Assembly (NCBI GenBank): GCA_000565345.1
Contig: AQOF01000017.1
Location: forward strand, 1-42,436
Origin: Salinivibrio costicola subsp. costicola ATCC 33508 = LMG 11651
Lineage (GTDB): Bacteria > Pseudomonadota > Gammaproteobacteria > Enterobacterales > Vibrionaceae
Direction: 5' to 3'
Length of the DNA stretch: 42,436 nt
Below, in pieces: positions 1 through 8,514 of this stretch. The notes under the pieces were generated by a model, which saw only the letters and a program-made list of their open reading frames with translations, did no database searches and had not been told where the DNA came from. Numbering within the stretch: the stretch's first letter is position 1; every line of letters starts with the position of its first letter. Both the position numbers and the translations under genes were made by a program.

Positions 1-121
1 CGCTCCAACCTTCAGACGCGAGTAACACTGCTTTGATACGATCGCGCACTCGCCCATCACGAGTCGTCCCATGTTGGCGGTCGAGTTCAAGCTTCTGCTG
101 TTTGGTTAAAGTCACTTTCAT
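1..121 (-). CDS. IS630-family transposase, N-terminal part (runs off the window)
   Basis: Reading the minus strand from an ATG at 121 gives 40 residues that begin MKVTLTKQQKLELDRQH and continue through TRDGRVRDRIKAVLLASEGWS. This matches the N-terminal helix-turn-helix region of IS630-family transposases (conserved RDxRVxDRIKAVLLAxEGW pattern). The catalytic DDE domain lies outside the window. The reading frame is intact as far as it can be seen. The element appears inserted in the adhesin gene that begins immediately to its right. Family assignment is from recognised motif similarity, not a database search. Confidence 0.8.
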   Translation of the reverse strand, partial: MKVTLTKQQKLELDRQHGTTRDGRVRDRIKAVLLASEGWS

Positions 122-182
122 AGGTAGGAATCATGATCCTGTTTCTACGTAAAATCAAGCATCTTCAATGATCACGGGTATA
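122..182. mobile_element. IS630 element end and junction with the adhesin gene
   Basis: This stretch lies between the transposase start and the first clearly adhesin-like codons. A TAA at 150-152 closes the adhesin frame upstream, so the IS/host junction lies after 152 if the interrupted gene was open before insertion. IS630 elements duplicate a TA dinucleotide. TA occurs at 179-180 and 181-182, in the segment that reads GIDQDNSE, and these are candidate junctions. The exact inverted repeat cannot be defined because the other end of the element is outside the window. Confidence 0.4.
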
Positions 183-2819
183 GATCAAGATAACTCTGAG
201 ACGCTGAGCCTCACGTTAGATGATATTCCAGCTGGATCGACACTGTCCGACGGTAACCAGGAGATGATTGTTGAAAGCGGCTCTATCTCTCTTGAGGGCT
301 GGGATCTATCTAATCTTTCCATCTCTGTGCCTGAACCGCATGAAGGCGAGATCAACCTGCAAGTGACGGCAACCAGCACGGAGAATGGTAATGGCGATAC
401 GGCGAGCGTTACGGAAGATATTCCAATTTCTGTACTGCCGCTCTCGAGTGGTTTGTCGGTGTCTGCTTCATTGTCCGAGTTACCTGATGGCGTTCATCCT
501 GCAGATGATCTCATCGCGCTGGCGGAAGCGAACGATGGTAGCTCGACCGATGAATTTGATGAAATCAAATTTGCGTCTAACCAAACCCATGGCGAGCATT
601 TAGTCACTAACGCCGGGGATGATTTGATCGTGGGCGGAACCACCGCGAGCAGTTACACCCTACAGAGTAAAGGTGGAAACGATACGCTTATTTCGCGGAA
701 TGCCGAAGCGACAACCGTATATTATGGAGGCAATGGCGACGATACAGTCTACCTACAAGGGAACCGCAGTGACTATCGCATCGGGCTACGCGACAATAAT
801 GAGTGGGTACGCCTTATTTACCAAGATGAACAAGGAAGCCACCCCCATCATGATCTAAATAAAGTGGAAACCATTTACTTTGCCGATAGTAAATATGAAG
901 TAGATAATGGCGAACTCATCAAAGTTGCCGATATTGTGCAGTTGAACGTCGACGTCACATTGAACGACAGTGATGGCTCTGAACAAATCACATCGATGAT
1001 TATTTCAGGAATACCGGATGGCGGTAGCGTTTCGGGGGGAGAGCAGCTTGATTCGGGCGATTGGCAAGTGCCTATTGGCGCATTGCAATCAGATCCAGAC
1101 GCTGGGCTATCAGTCACGGTTGAATTGCCAGAAGGAAGTGCCCCTGATTTATCCGTGACCGTCGGTGCGGCAGAAGTTGATGAAAACGGTAACCCTGTCG
1201 ACTTGCCTGAATATGCAACGGCGCAACCAGGCACAACCGTGCTGCCACCGAGTGATCCTAATGGTGATAACACAATTGAAGGAGGCTCAGGTGATGATGT
1301 TATTCTTAGTGATATTGGAGGGGTGGAAGATAACTCGACCGCACCAACAAACTACAATATCGCGTTAATTGTTGATACATCAGGCAGCATGGGATATGCA
1401 TTAGAGCTGGGAAGTTCTGAATCGCGACTCGATGTGTTGAAAACGTCGTTGAAGTCGATGTTGGAGAATATTTCTGATCATCCAGGCACGATCAATCTGG
1501 CATTGGTAGACTTTAACTCCTCTGCGAGCTTAACAATTAATATTGATAACTTTACCCAGTTAAGTGAATGGGAGCATGATTGGTATGTTGATCGTGTTAT
1601 AGATTCTCTTCAGTCTGACGGGGGAACTAACTACGAAGCGGCCTTTAATCAGGCGTCTTCATGGCTAAATACGCACTCGGACGCGGACAGTGAAAACTTG
1701 TCATTCTTCCTAACTGACGGTAACCCGACGCTTTCGAATAGCAGTAATTACTCAGGAAATACGACTGAGTTCTTTGAATTAAGGGATTCTATTGAGGCAT
1801 ATGAGTCACTTGCTGAGAGCTCTACTGTTCGAGCTATCGGCATTGGAAATGGAGTGAATGCCGATATCCTCAGGTTCTTTGATAACACCAATGTATCTGG
1901 GTCAGGAACGTGGAGCGACTACTGGGGAAGTGTCAGTGCGCCAACTGGGGATGTTGAAATCGTCAAGACAGCTAATGATCTGAGTGCCGCACTCGATGAA
2001 GGCGCTAAAGAGATCAATATGCTTCCGGTCGGTGATGATGAGGTAATTGGTAATGCCGGTGACGATATACTCTTTGGCGATGTCATTAACACTGACAATC
2101 TGCCTTGGGATGAAAATGGCCTGACACGGCCTGAGTCACTACCAAATGGATCGGGCGTGGACGTGTTAACCACATTCCTTGAAATGAAAAATGGCGCAGC
2201 GCCTTCTGATATCGAGCTGTATCAGTACATTAAAGATAACCACGAGTTATTTAATGTCGATGGGGATACCCGCGGTGGCGACGATACTCTCGAAGGCGGA
2301 GAGGGTAATGATATCCTCTATGGTCAAGGCGGTGATGACACCCTCATTGGTGGGCGAGGTGAAGACACATTAATCGGTGGTACCGGTAGCGATAAATTCC
2401 AGTGGTCGCTGGATGATATGCCATCGTCTGCCGATGGCGATGGGACTGAAACCGATGTCATTGTCGATTTTGACAACCAAGGTGACACGCAAGACACCCT
2501 CTCGTTTGTCGATGATTTAACCCAGCTCATCAAAGACGGGCAAGTGTCGATTTCATGGCAAACCACTGACAGTGGTGAGGCTGAGGGCACCTTGACCATT
2601 GGCCTTGATGCCGATGGTGATAACCAAATGGATCAGTTCATTAATATTGAAAGCCTCAATATTGTTACCAGCAGCGGTGGTCAGCAAGAAGTGGTGATCA
2701 ACACCTTGATTAATGGTGAGGAAGGGGAGCTACGACTCACACAAGGTGATGATAATGCCGACCTTTCAATGGGGAATAATCCAGATTTAGAGATCAAAGT
2801 CGATACGGCAGACTGGTAA
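168..2819 (+). CDS. Giant RTX adhesin, C-terminal part (5' truncated by IS630)
   Basis: This is the C-terminal 880 or so residues of a LapA/BapA-type surface adhesin exported by a type I system. In order it shows: a bacterial Ig/cadherin-like repeat (residues about 1-90, with the typical SETLSLTL, PAGSTLSDG and GDTA motifs); a region with single RTX-like GDD motifs; another Ig-like repeat (about 260-355); a von Willebrand A domain (about 395-600) with an intact metal site (DTSGS near 403, a conserved T in GGTNY, and TDGNP); and RTX nonapeptides around 700-745 (GGEGNDILYGQGGDDTL type). After these comes the C-terminal export signal region. The ATG at 168 is probably not a natural start, because homologues run for thousands of residues upstream. 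As it stands the product would keep the export signal but lose the N-terminal retention module. Confident in class; the name of the adhesin is unknown. Confidence 0.85.
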   Translation: MITGIDQDNSETLSLTLDDIPAGSTLSDGNQEMIVESGSISLEGWDLSNLSISVPEPHEGEINLQVTATSTENGNGDTASVTEDIPISVLPLSSGLSVSASLSELPDGVHPADDLIALAEANDGSSTDEFDEIKFASNQTHGEHLVTNAGDDLIVGGTTASSYTLQSKGGNDTLISRNAEATTVYYGGNGDDTVYLQGNRSDYRIGLRDNNEWVRLIYQDEQGSHPHHDLNKVETIYFADSKYEVDNGELIKVADIVQLNVDVTLNDSDGSEQITSMIISGIPDGGSVSGGEQLDSGDWQVPIGALQSDPDAGLSVTVELPEGSAPDLSVTVGAAEVDENGNPVDLPEYATAQPGTTVLPPSDPNGDNTIEGGSGDDVILSDIGGVEDNSTAPTNYNIALIVDTSGSMGYALELGSSESRLDVLKTSLKSMLENISDHPGTINLALVDFNSSASLTINIDNFTQLSEWEHDWYVDRVIDSLQSDGGTNYEAAFNQASSWLNTHSDADSENLSFFLTDGNPTLSNSSNYSGNTTEFFELRDSIEAYESLAESSTVRAIGIGNGVNADILRFFDNTNVSGSGTWSDYWGSVSAPTGDVEIVKTANDLSAALDEGAKEINMLPVGDDEVIGNAGDDILFGDVINTDNLPWDENGLTRPESLPNGSGVDVLTTFLEMKNGAAPSDIELYQYIKDNHELFNVDGDTRGGDDTLEGGEGNDILYGQGGDDTLIGGRGEDTLIGGTGSDKFQWSLDDMPSSADGDGTETDVIVDFDNQGDTQDTLSFVDDLTQLIKDGQVSISWQTTDSGEAEGTLTIGLDADGDNQMDQFINIESLNIVTSSGGQQEVVINTLINGEEGELRLTQGDDNADLSMGNNPDLEIKVDTADW

Positions 2820-2827
2820 TCACCCTC

Positions 2828-2861
2828 AGGCAGCGGCTATCATGTCGCTGCCTTTTGTTTT
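2828..2861 (+). terminator. Intrinsic terminator between adhesin and exporter genes
   Basis: An 8-bp perfect stem (AGGCAGCG at 2828-2835 with CGCTGCCT at 2846-2853) and a 10-base loop are followed by TTTTGTTTT. It lies just after the adhesin stop and before lapB on the same strand, so it probably acts as a terminator or attenuator setting exporter expression below adhesin expression. Confidence 0.75.
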
Positions 2862-2881
2862 CGGTCAAAAGAGAGATGTAA

Positions 2882-5047
2882 GTGACTGACCCTTCGAATA
2901 ATAATCAATCGGTGCAGTGGCGAATCGCAGCGGGCGAACAACCCACCGACGATCCCTTGCTAGATTGTTTGGTATTGCTGACCGAACACTATGGCACCCC
3001 CTGCTCGGGGGATGCGTTAGTTGCGGGCTTGCCGATGACCAATGCGCTACTCACGCCCGATATGTTTCCACAAGCGGCAGGGCGCGCCGGTTTGGCCGCA
3101 CGCTTGTCACGTCGCAACCTGGATAACTTAGGACCATTACTGCTCCCTTGCGTGTTACTGTTAGCAGATCAAAAAGCCTGTGTGCTGCGTGAGATTGATA
3201 ATGAGGCAGGTACTGCCCTGATTCAGTTGCCCGAAAATGGCGGCGAGCAAACCATGCAGCTTGAAGCCCTTGAGGCGATGTATGTCGGGTATTGCTTTTT
3301 TATTAAGCGCCAGTACCGCGGTGATCAGTCGGTCGATTTACACCTGCACGACAATAAAATCCACTGGTTTTGGCAAACGGTCAAAGACGCTGCGCCTATT
3401 TATCGCGATGCGTTGCTCGCCTCCGTGTTGGTGAACCTCTTTGCTTTAGTGTCGCCGCTGTTCGTAATGAACGTCTATGACAAGATCGTTCCTAATTTGG
3501 CGTTTGAATCCTTGTGGGTGTTAGCTAGCGGCGCCACCTTGGCCTACTGTTTTGACTTTATCATGCGCAAGTTGCGCTCCTACATGATTGATATGGCCGG
3601 GAAGAAAGTCGATATTATTGTTTCGTCTCGATTGTTTGCACGGCTGATGGGTACGCCGCTGGCCAATCGTGGCGGCAGTGTGGGGGCCACGGCCAAACAG
3701 TTGGGTGAGTTCGACTCTGTGCGAGACATGCTCACCTCGGCTACTATCACCACCTTGGTTGATTTGCCGTTTGCGGTTTTCTTTATCACGATTATTTATC
3801 TAGTCGCGGGCGATCTGGCCATGGTGCCGGTCGTGGCTGGGTTACTGATCTTGGGCTACACCATCTCGGTCCAGCCCAAATTGCGCGCAGCGATTGAAGA
3901 GAGTAATAAATACGCGTCTGAACGCCATGGCCATCTCATTGAAAGTTTATCGGCGTTGGAAGGCATCAAAGCCAATGGCGCCGAAGGCATCGTGCAGCGC
4001 AGTTGGCAGCAAATGACCGCGCACACGGCGAATTGGAACTTTAAAGTCAAACAAATCACCAATAACGTTTCTTACATTGCCACTTTCATCACCCAGATGA
4101 TGGCGATCGCCGTGGTGATCCGTGGGGGTGTATCGGGTGGCGGACGGCGATATCTCCATGGGGGGATCATCGCCGCAGTGATGCTTTCCAGCCGAGCGGT
4201 GTCACCCATGGCGCAAATGGCGAGTTTGCTCAACCGTTGGAATCAAACCAGCACCTCGCTGCGCCAACTGAATGCGATGATGGAGCAAGAGGATGAGTTT
4301 GCTGATAAAGGACACCTTGTCAGTCGTAAACGCCTTAAAGGTGAACTCAGTGCCGATAACTTGGCCTTTAATTATCCAGAGACGGAAAAACCGGCGCTTT
4401 ATCCATTGAATTTTCGCGTTCAGCCGGGTGAAGTGATCGCCATCTTAGGTAAAAATGGCTCGGGTAAAACCACGTTACTCAAACTGTTAGCCGGTCTTTT
4501 TCAGCCCAACCAAGGCAGTTTACGGTTTGATGGCGTCGATAGCCGTCAAATCCATCCTTCAGATTTGCGTCGCAACGTGGGCTATTTGGCACAAGATGTG
4601 ACGCTGTTTCATGGCACTATTCGCGAAAATATTATGTTTGGTACGCGCCAAGTCACTGAGCACCAGCTGATGCGCGCCGTGCAGCTGTCAGGCGTGAGTT
4701 TGTTTACCGCGCAAGACCATGAAGGCCTGGACAAACAGGTGGGAGAGCGTGGCGAACGCCTTTCTCGCGGTCAGAGGCAGGCGGTGTCTTTAGCACGGGC
4801 GTTGCTTAATGAGCCGCCTGTATTGGTGATGGATGAACCGACGGCCAGTTTAGACGCGCATGCCGAAAACCAATTTATTAAAGCGATGGAAGTGGCGGCC
4901 AAATCACGAACACTGGTGATGGTGACCCATAACATGTCACTGCTCAACCTCGCGCAGCGGGTGATTGTGATGGACAAAGGACGCATTGTAATGGATGGTC
5001 CGCGTGACAAAGTCCTCAGTAAGCTCAACAAAGGAAATGCGTCATGA
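2882..5047 (+). CDS. lapB: Type I secretion ABC transporter, LapB-like
   Basis: A 721-residue permease/ATPase that exports the RTX adhesin across the inner membrane. Residues 1-140 form a C39-peptidase-like domain without an obvious catalytic Cys/His set. About 165-440 is the six-helix transmembrane domain, and about 470-710 is the nucleotide-binding domain, with Walker A GKNGSGKTT, a degenerate signature (SRGQRQAV) and Walker B LVMDEPTASLD. The start is GTG at 2882, with a purine-rich stretch upstream. Residues about 412-428 are garbled: removing one G from the run near 4133 and adding one to the run near 4180 restores GVYRVADGDISMGG, the usual sequence of this family. The stop overlaps the next gene by four bases (ATGA), indicating translational coupling to the fusion protein. 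Confidence 0.9.
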   Translation: MTDPSNNNQSVQWRIAAGEQPTDDPLLDCLVLLTEHYGTPCSGDALVAGLPMTNALLTPDMFPQAAGRAGLAARLSRRNLDNLGPLLLPCVLLLADQKACVLREIDNEAGTALIQLPENGGEQTMQLEALEAMYVGYCFFIKRQYRGDQSVDLHLHDNKIHWFWQTVKDAAPIYRDALLASVLVNLFALVSPLFVMNVYDKIVPNLAFESLWVLASGATLAYCFDFIMRKLRSYMIDMAGKKVDIIVSSRLFARLMGTPLANRGGSVGATAKQLGEFDSVRDMLTSATITTLVDLPFAVFFITIIYLVAGDLAMVPVVAGLLILGYTISVQPKLRAAIEESNKYASERHGHLIESLSALEGIKANGAEGIVQRSWQQMTAHTANWNFKVKQITNNVSYIATFITQMMAIAVVIRGGVSGGGRRYLHGGIIAAVMLSSRAVSPMAQMASLLNRWNQTSTSLRQLNAMMEQEDEFADKGHLVSRKRLKGELSADNLAFNYPETEKPALYPLNFRVQPGEVIAILGKNGSGKTTLLKLLAGLFQPNQGSLRFDGVDSRQIHPSDLRRNVGYLAQDVTLFHGTIRENIMFGTRQVTEHQLMRAVQLSGVSLFTAQDHEGLDKQVGERGERLSRGQRQAVSLARALLNEPPVLVMDEPTASLDAHAENQFIKAMEVAAKSRTLVMVTHNMSLLNLAQRVIVMDKGRIVMDGPRDKVLSKLNKGNAS

Positions 5048-6437
5048 GCAAGGTCGTTAAAAAGGCCAGCCAACCCGCTGATCTCGACATGATTGACGAT
5101 GTTTATGGCGCGATGATGACAGATACCCCGCTCAAGTACCGTGCGGTGGTTTGGGTTGCCTTGCTGCTGATTGCAAGCTTTATTGTATGGGCCGCGGTGG
5201 CGGAGCTGGACCGGGTCACTCGGGGCAGTGGTAAAGTCATTCCTCCTTCTCATGTCCAGCTGATCCAAAGCCTAGATGGTGGCATTTTGCAGGCGATGTA
5301 TGTTGATGAAGGGCAATTGGTTGAAAAAGGAATGCCTCTCGCGCGTATTGATGCCACCCGCTTTCGTTCCGATCTGGCTCAGCAAGAGCAAGAAATTGAC
5401 AGTTTGCGGGCTTCGGTCACGCGCATGTACAGTGAACTTGATAGTGTCATTCTGCAGCCACCTAGCCAGCCATGGCAGCAACAGATTGAGATTGTGCCGC
5501 GTCCCATCAGTTTTCCTGATTCACTCACCAGCCGTAAACCCCAGTTAATTGCACGGCAAAAGTCAGAATATCGGAGCCGACTGGACAGTCTGCGCAATCA
5601 ACTGGATATTCAGGGACAACAAATCGTTCAGAAACGCCAAGCGTTGGAAGAAGTGGCGTCCAAGATAAAAACGCTAACTAACTCGTTATCGATTATGGAT
5701 CGTGAGATCAATATCACACGTCCTTTGGTAAAAAAGAAGATTGTCTCAGAAGTGGAGCTTCTCAAACTGGAAAGACAGATCAATGATATGCAGGGTGAGC
5801 TGACCAACTTAAGACTGTCGCGGCCTAAAATTAAAGCAGCGTTAGATGAATCTATCTTAAAACGCCGTGAGGCTGCTTTGCAGTTTATTGGTGAGACACG
5901 GGCCAAGCTGAGTGAAAGCGAGGCACGGCTGTCTCGACTCACAGAGGCGACCGTCGGGGCACAAGACAAAGTGAACAAAGCCGTGATTACTTCACCTGTC
6001 GATGGCACGGTGAAAACGGTGCACATCAACACATTGGGTGGTGTCGTGGGCCCGGGGAAGATGTGATAGAAATTGTACCCACTGAAGATCAGCTGCTCGT
6101 ACAAGTGAAAATTTTGCCCAAAGACATTGCATTTTTACATCCTGGGTTACCGGCCGTTGTAAAAGTCACCGCGTATGACTTTACCCGCTATGGCGGGCTA
6201 GACGGTAAAGTGGAGCACATTAGTGCCGATACCACGCAGGATGAAGAAGGGAATAGCTTTTACCTCGTGCGAATCAGGACTGAGGCATCGCACTTAACGC
6301 GGGATGATGGCACGCCGATGCCGATTATTCCTGGCATGCTGACCTCGGTTGATATTATTACCGGCAAGCGCACGGTGTTGGATTATCTTCTCAATCCTAT
6401 TTTACGGGCAAAAGAAAACGCACTACGCGAGCGCTAA
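5044..6437 (+). CDS. lapC: HlyD-family membrane fusion protein, LapC-like (one frame break)
   Basis: This is the periplasmic adaptor linking the ABC exporter to the outer-membrane factor. It has a cytoplasmic N-terminus, one transmembrane helix (about residues 35-58), a biotinyl/lipoyl-like hairpin half (GSGKVIPPSHVQLIQSLDGG), a long coiled-coil region (about 115-290), the second lipoyl half and the beta-barrel domain. The frame breaks near 6060. One extra G (GAAGG-ATG) joins ...GGVVGPGK directly to DVIEIVPTEDQLLVQVKI, the normal family sequence, giving 464 residues. Without it the first fragment stops at 6066 and the second would begin at 6063. Family, position and ATGA overlap with lapB make the assignment firm; whether the break is real needs read data. 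Confidence 0.88.
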
Positions 6438-6462
6438 ATAATTACAAACAAGGAGAAACAAG

Positions 6463-7850
6463 ATGCCGACCCTTTCGCATCTGTGTCATAAAACGCGCAT
6501 AACGGCTATCGCGCTAGCCATGAGCTTGATTTCACCCGTTGCAATATCGCAAACATTGGAGCAAGCGGTGGCTCGCTCACTCGAGTCACATCCACAAATA
6601 CGTGAAGCCTTTGCGCGCTATAAAGCGCGTGAGCAATCTATAGACCAAGCCAAAGCTGGTTATTATCCCACACTGGATGCGACCGCTGGTGTGGGGCAGG
6701 AGTGGACGGACTCACCAGGCACTCGCCGTGATACCAGCACGGATGATGAAGTAGACCTAACTCGTCGTGAGCTTGGGTTATCATTACGCCAAATGCTTTT
6801 TGATGGCTTTCGTACCCAACATGAAGTGGCGCGGACACAAAACGAAGCCACGGCCGAGCAGTGGGGCTTGATTGCCACCGCAGAAGATAAAGCGTTGGAA
6901 GTGTCACGCATTTATCTGGATGTGCTCGTAGCTGAAGAAATTGTGATCCTGGCAGAAAAAAACCTAGATAACCACCAGGAAATCTACGATGCGATTGAAG
7001 AAAGCAATCAAGGTGGATTTGCCAAAGCCAGCGACTTGTCTCAGGTGACAGGACGCTTAGCCCGTGCGAACGCAAACTTAATGTCGGCGCGCAATAACCT
7101 CGTCGATGCGCGTAGTGCTTTTATGAAGGTCGTCGGTATCGCACCTGAGGATTTACACTTACCCAGCCCCGATGCCGCGATGCTGCCTCAGTCGCTGGAT
7201 ACTACCTTGGATATGGCGTTAGATAACCATCCGCGTTTGCAATCTGCACAAGCAGATATTGCGGCGGCGAATGCGGCCCGTGATGGCTCTCGTGCCGCGT
7301 ATTTACCGACCATCAACGTAGAAGTCGATGCTAATTGGAACGAAAACATTGGTGGCGAAGACGGTGCGGGTCCGCCAGATGTCGGTGGCGAGAATAATAA
7401 TATCCAAGCCATGGTACGCATGCGCTACAACTTATTTAATGGTGGTGCCGATCGGCCCGAGAGCGACAAACGGCTTATCAAACCATCGAGGCGCGAGAAG
7501 TGAATGAGATGACCCATCGCCAAGTGGTTGAAGGGGCCACTTTAGCCTGGAACGCGCGAACCTATCTTGAACAGCAGCGTGACTTTATGCGCCAACATGT
7601 CGAAGCCGCTACCGATACCCGAGATGCCTACCGAGAAGAGTTTCGCCTCAATGCGCGGACGCTTTTGGATGTATTGGACTCGCAAAATGAGTTGTTTGAA
7701 ACACGTCGTGAATATCTAAGTAAAGAAGCCGATGAGCGGTATGCACAATATCGAATATTAAACGCTACCGGGCAATTACTGGCCTCACTAAGAGTCGATA
7801 CGCCTGCAAGCTGGGACACGGCATCGCTGTACAGTGAGGGGAGTGAATAA
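6463..7850 (+). CDS. lapE: TolC-family outer-membrane factor, LapE-like (one frame break)
   Basis: Outer-membrane channel of the type I system. The N-terminus (MPTLSHLC...) has a Sec signal ending around SPVAISQ, followed by TolC repeat features: LEQAVARSLESHPQIREAFARY, coiled-coil stretches, and a second-half repeat beginning near DMALDNHPRLQSAQADI. A clear RBS (AAGGAG) precedes the ATG. The frame breaks near 7452: one additional G in the GG of GATCGGCCC restores DRARERQTAYQTIEAREVNEMTH, joining the two fragments into 462 residues, the usual family length. The stop at 7848-7850 shares a base with the ATG of the following lipoprotein gene, so the two are coupled. Confidence 0.87.
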
Positions 7851-8452
7851 TGAAGCAGTTGAGTTTACTTCTTTTTACCGGGCTCATGATCAGTGGCTGT
7901 GCGCCACAGTCGGTTGATCCCATGGAAACGAAGATCATACAAAGCCGTGATCTCACCGATCAAGACAAAGATGGTGTAATTGCCGCGCGCGATCAGTGTA
8001 ACGCGACGCTTGAACAAGCTCGGGTCAATAATGAAGGATGCCCGCAAGAGCGAATAGAAACCGCATCGTTCGAGCTGAATGTCCAATTTGCTACGGATTC
8101 GGCCCTGGTTCGTGAAAGTCAGTATGACGATATCCGTGATCTTGCCGAATTTATGCGCCGTTATCCTAAGGCGTCGGTACTCATTGAAGGTCATGCCAGT
8201 AAAGTGGGTGCGGCGAGCTACAATTTAGCGTTGTCACAGCGACGCGCAGAGGCGATTGCGGACGTGCTCGTTAATCAGTTTTACCTTGACCGCAGTCGTG
8301 TTAGCGCGCAAGGCTTCGGTGAGACACGCCCATTAATCGATGCTGAGACAGACAGAGCCAATGAAACAAATCGCCGAGTGGTCGCGACTGTTTCTGGCGA
8401 ACACGGCATAACGGAGAAACGATGGACTATTTATTCATCGGAATCAGATTAG
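7850..8452 (+). CDS. OmpA-family lipoprotein of the adhesin export locus
   Basis: A 200-residue predicted outer-membrane lipoprotein. The signal peptide ends in a lipobox (MISGC, Cys at about 17). A short acidic DQDKDGV stretch resembling a thrombospondin-3 calcium motif is followed by an OmpA-like peptidoglycan-binding domain (about residues 75-185). Family marks there are the N-terminal NVQFATDSA, EGHASKVGAASYNLALSQRRA and the GFGETRP end. Such proteins commonly accompany LapBCE-type exporters and probably anchor the channel to the cell wall. It is coupled to lapE by a one-base stop/start overlap. The last 10 residues are less typical of the family. Confidence 0.85.
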   Translation: MKQLSLLLFTGLMISGCAPQSVDPMETKIIQSRDLTDQDKDGVIAARDQCNATLEQARVNNEGCPQERIETASFELNVQFATDSALVRESQYDDIRDLAEFMRRYPKASVLIEGHASKVGAASYNLALSQRRAEAIADVLVNQFYLDRSRVSAQGFGETRPLIDAETDRANETNRRVVATVSGEHGITEKRWTIYSSESD

Positions 8453-8514
8453 CGGCTACGCCAATGGCCACTTCGATAGTCATTGCACGCATCGGCTGGC
8501 GAGGCGCGCAATGA
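8422..8514 (+). CDS. Possible small ORF between the OmpA lipoprotein gene and lapD
   Basis: Thirty codons beginning at ATG 8422 with a GGAG seven bases upstream, and ending in a TGA that overlaps the lapD ATG (ATGA). The peptide is hydrophobic (starts MDYLFIGIRLAATPMATS). It overlaps the last codons of the OmpA gene in another frame. It may serve only to couple lapD translation to the genes upstream. I recognise no family, and it may not be a real product. Confidence 0.25.
   Translation: MDYLFIGIRLAATPMATSIVIARIGWRGAQ

Noticed and set aside
168-170. ATG at 168 as the natural start of the adhesin
   Set aside because: It falls within a repeat domain, with no RBS or signal, next to an IS end. 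The gene is truncated rather than starting here.
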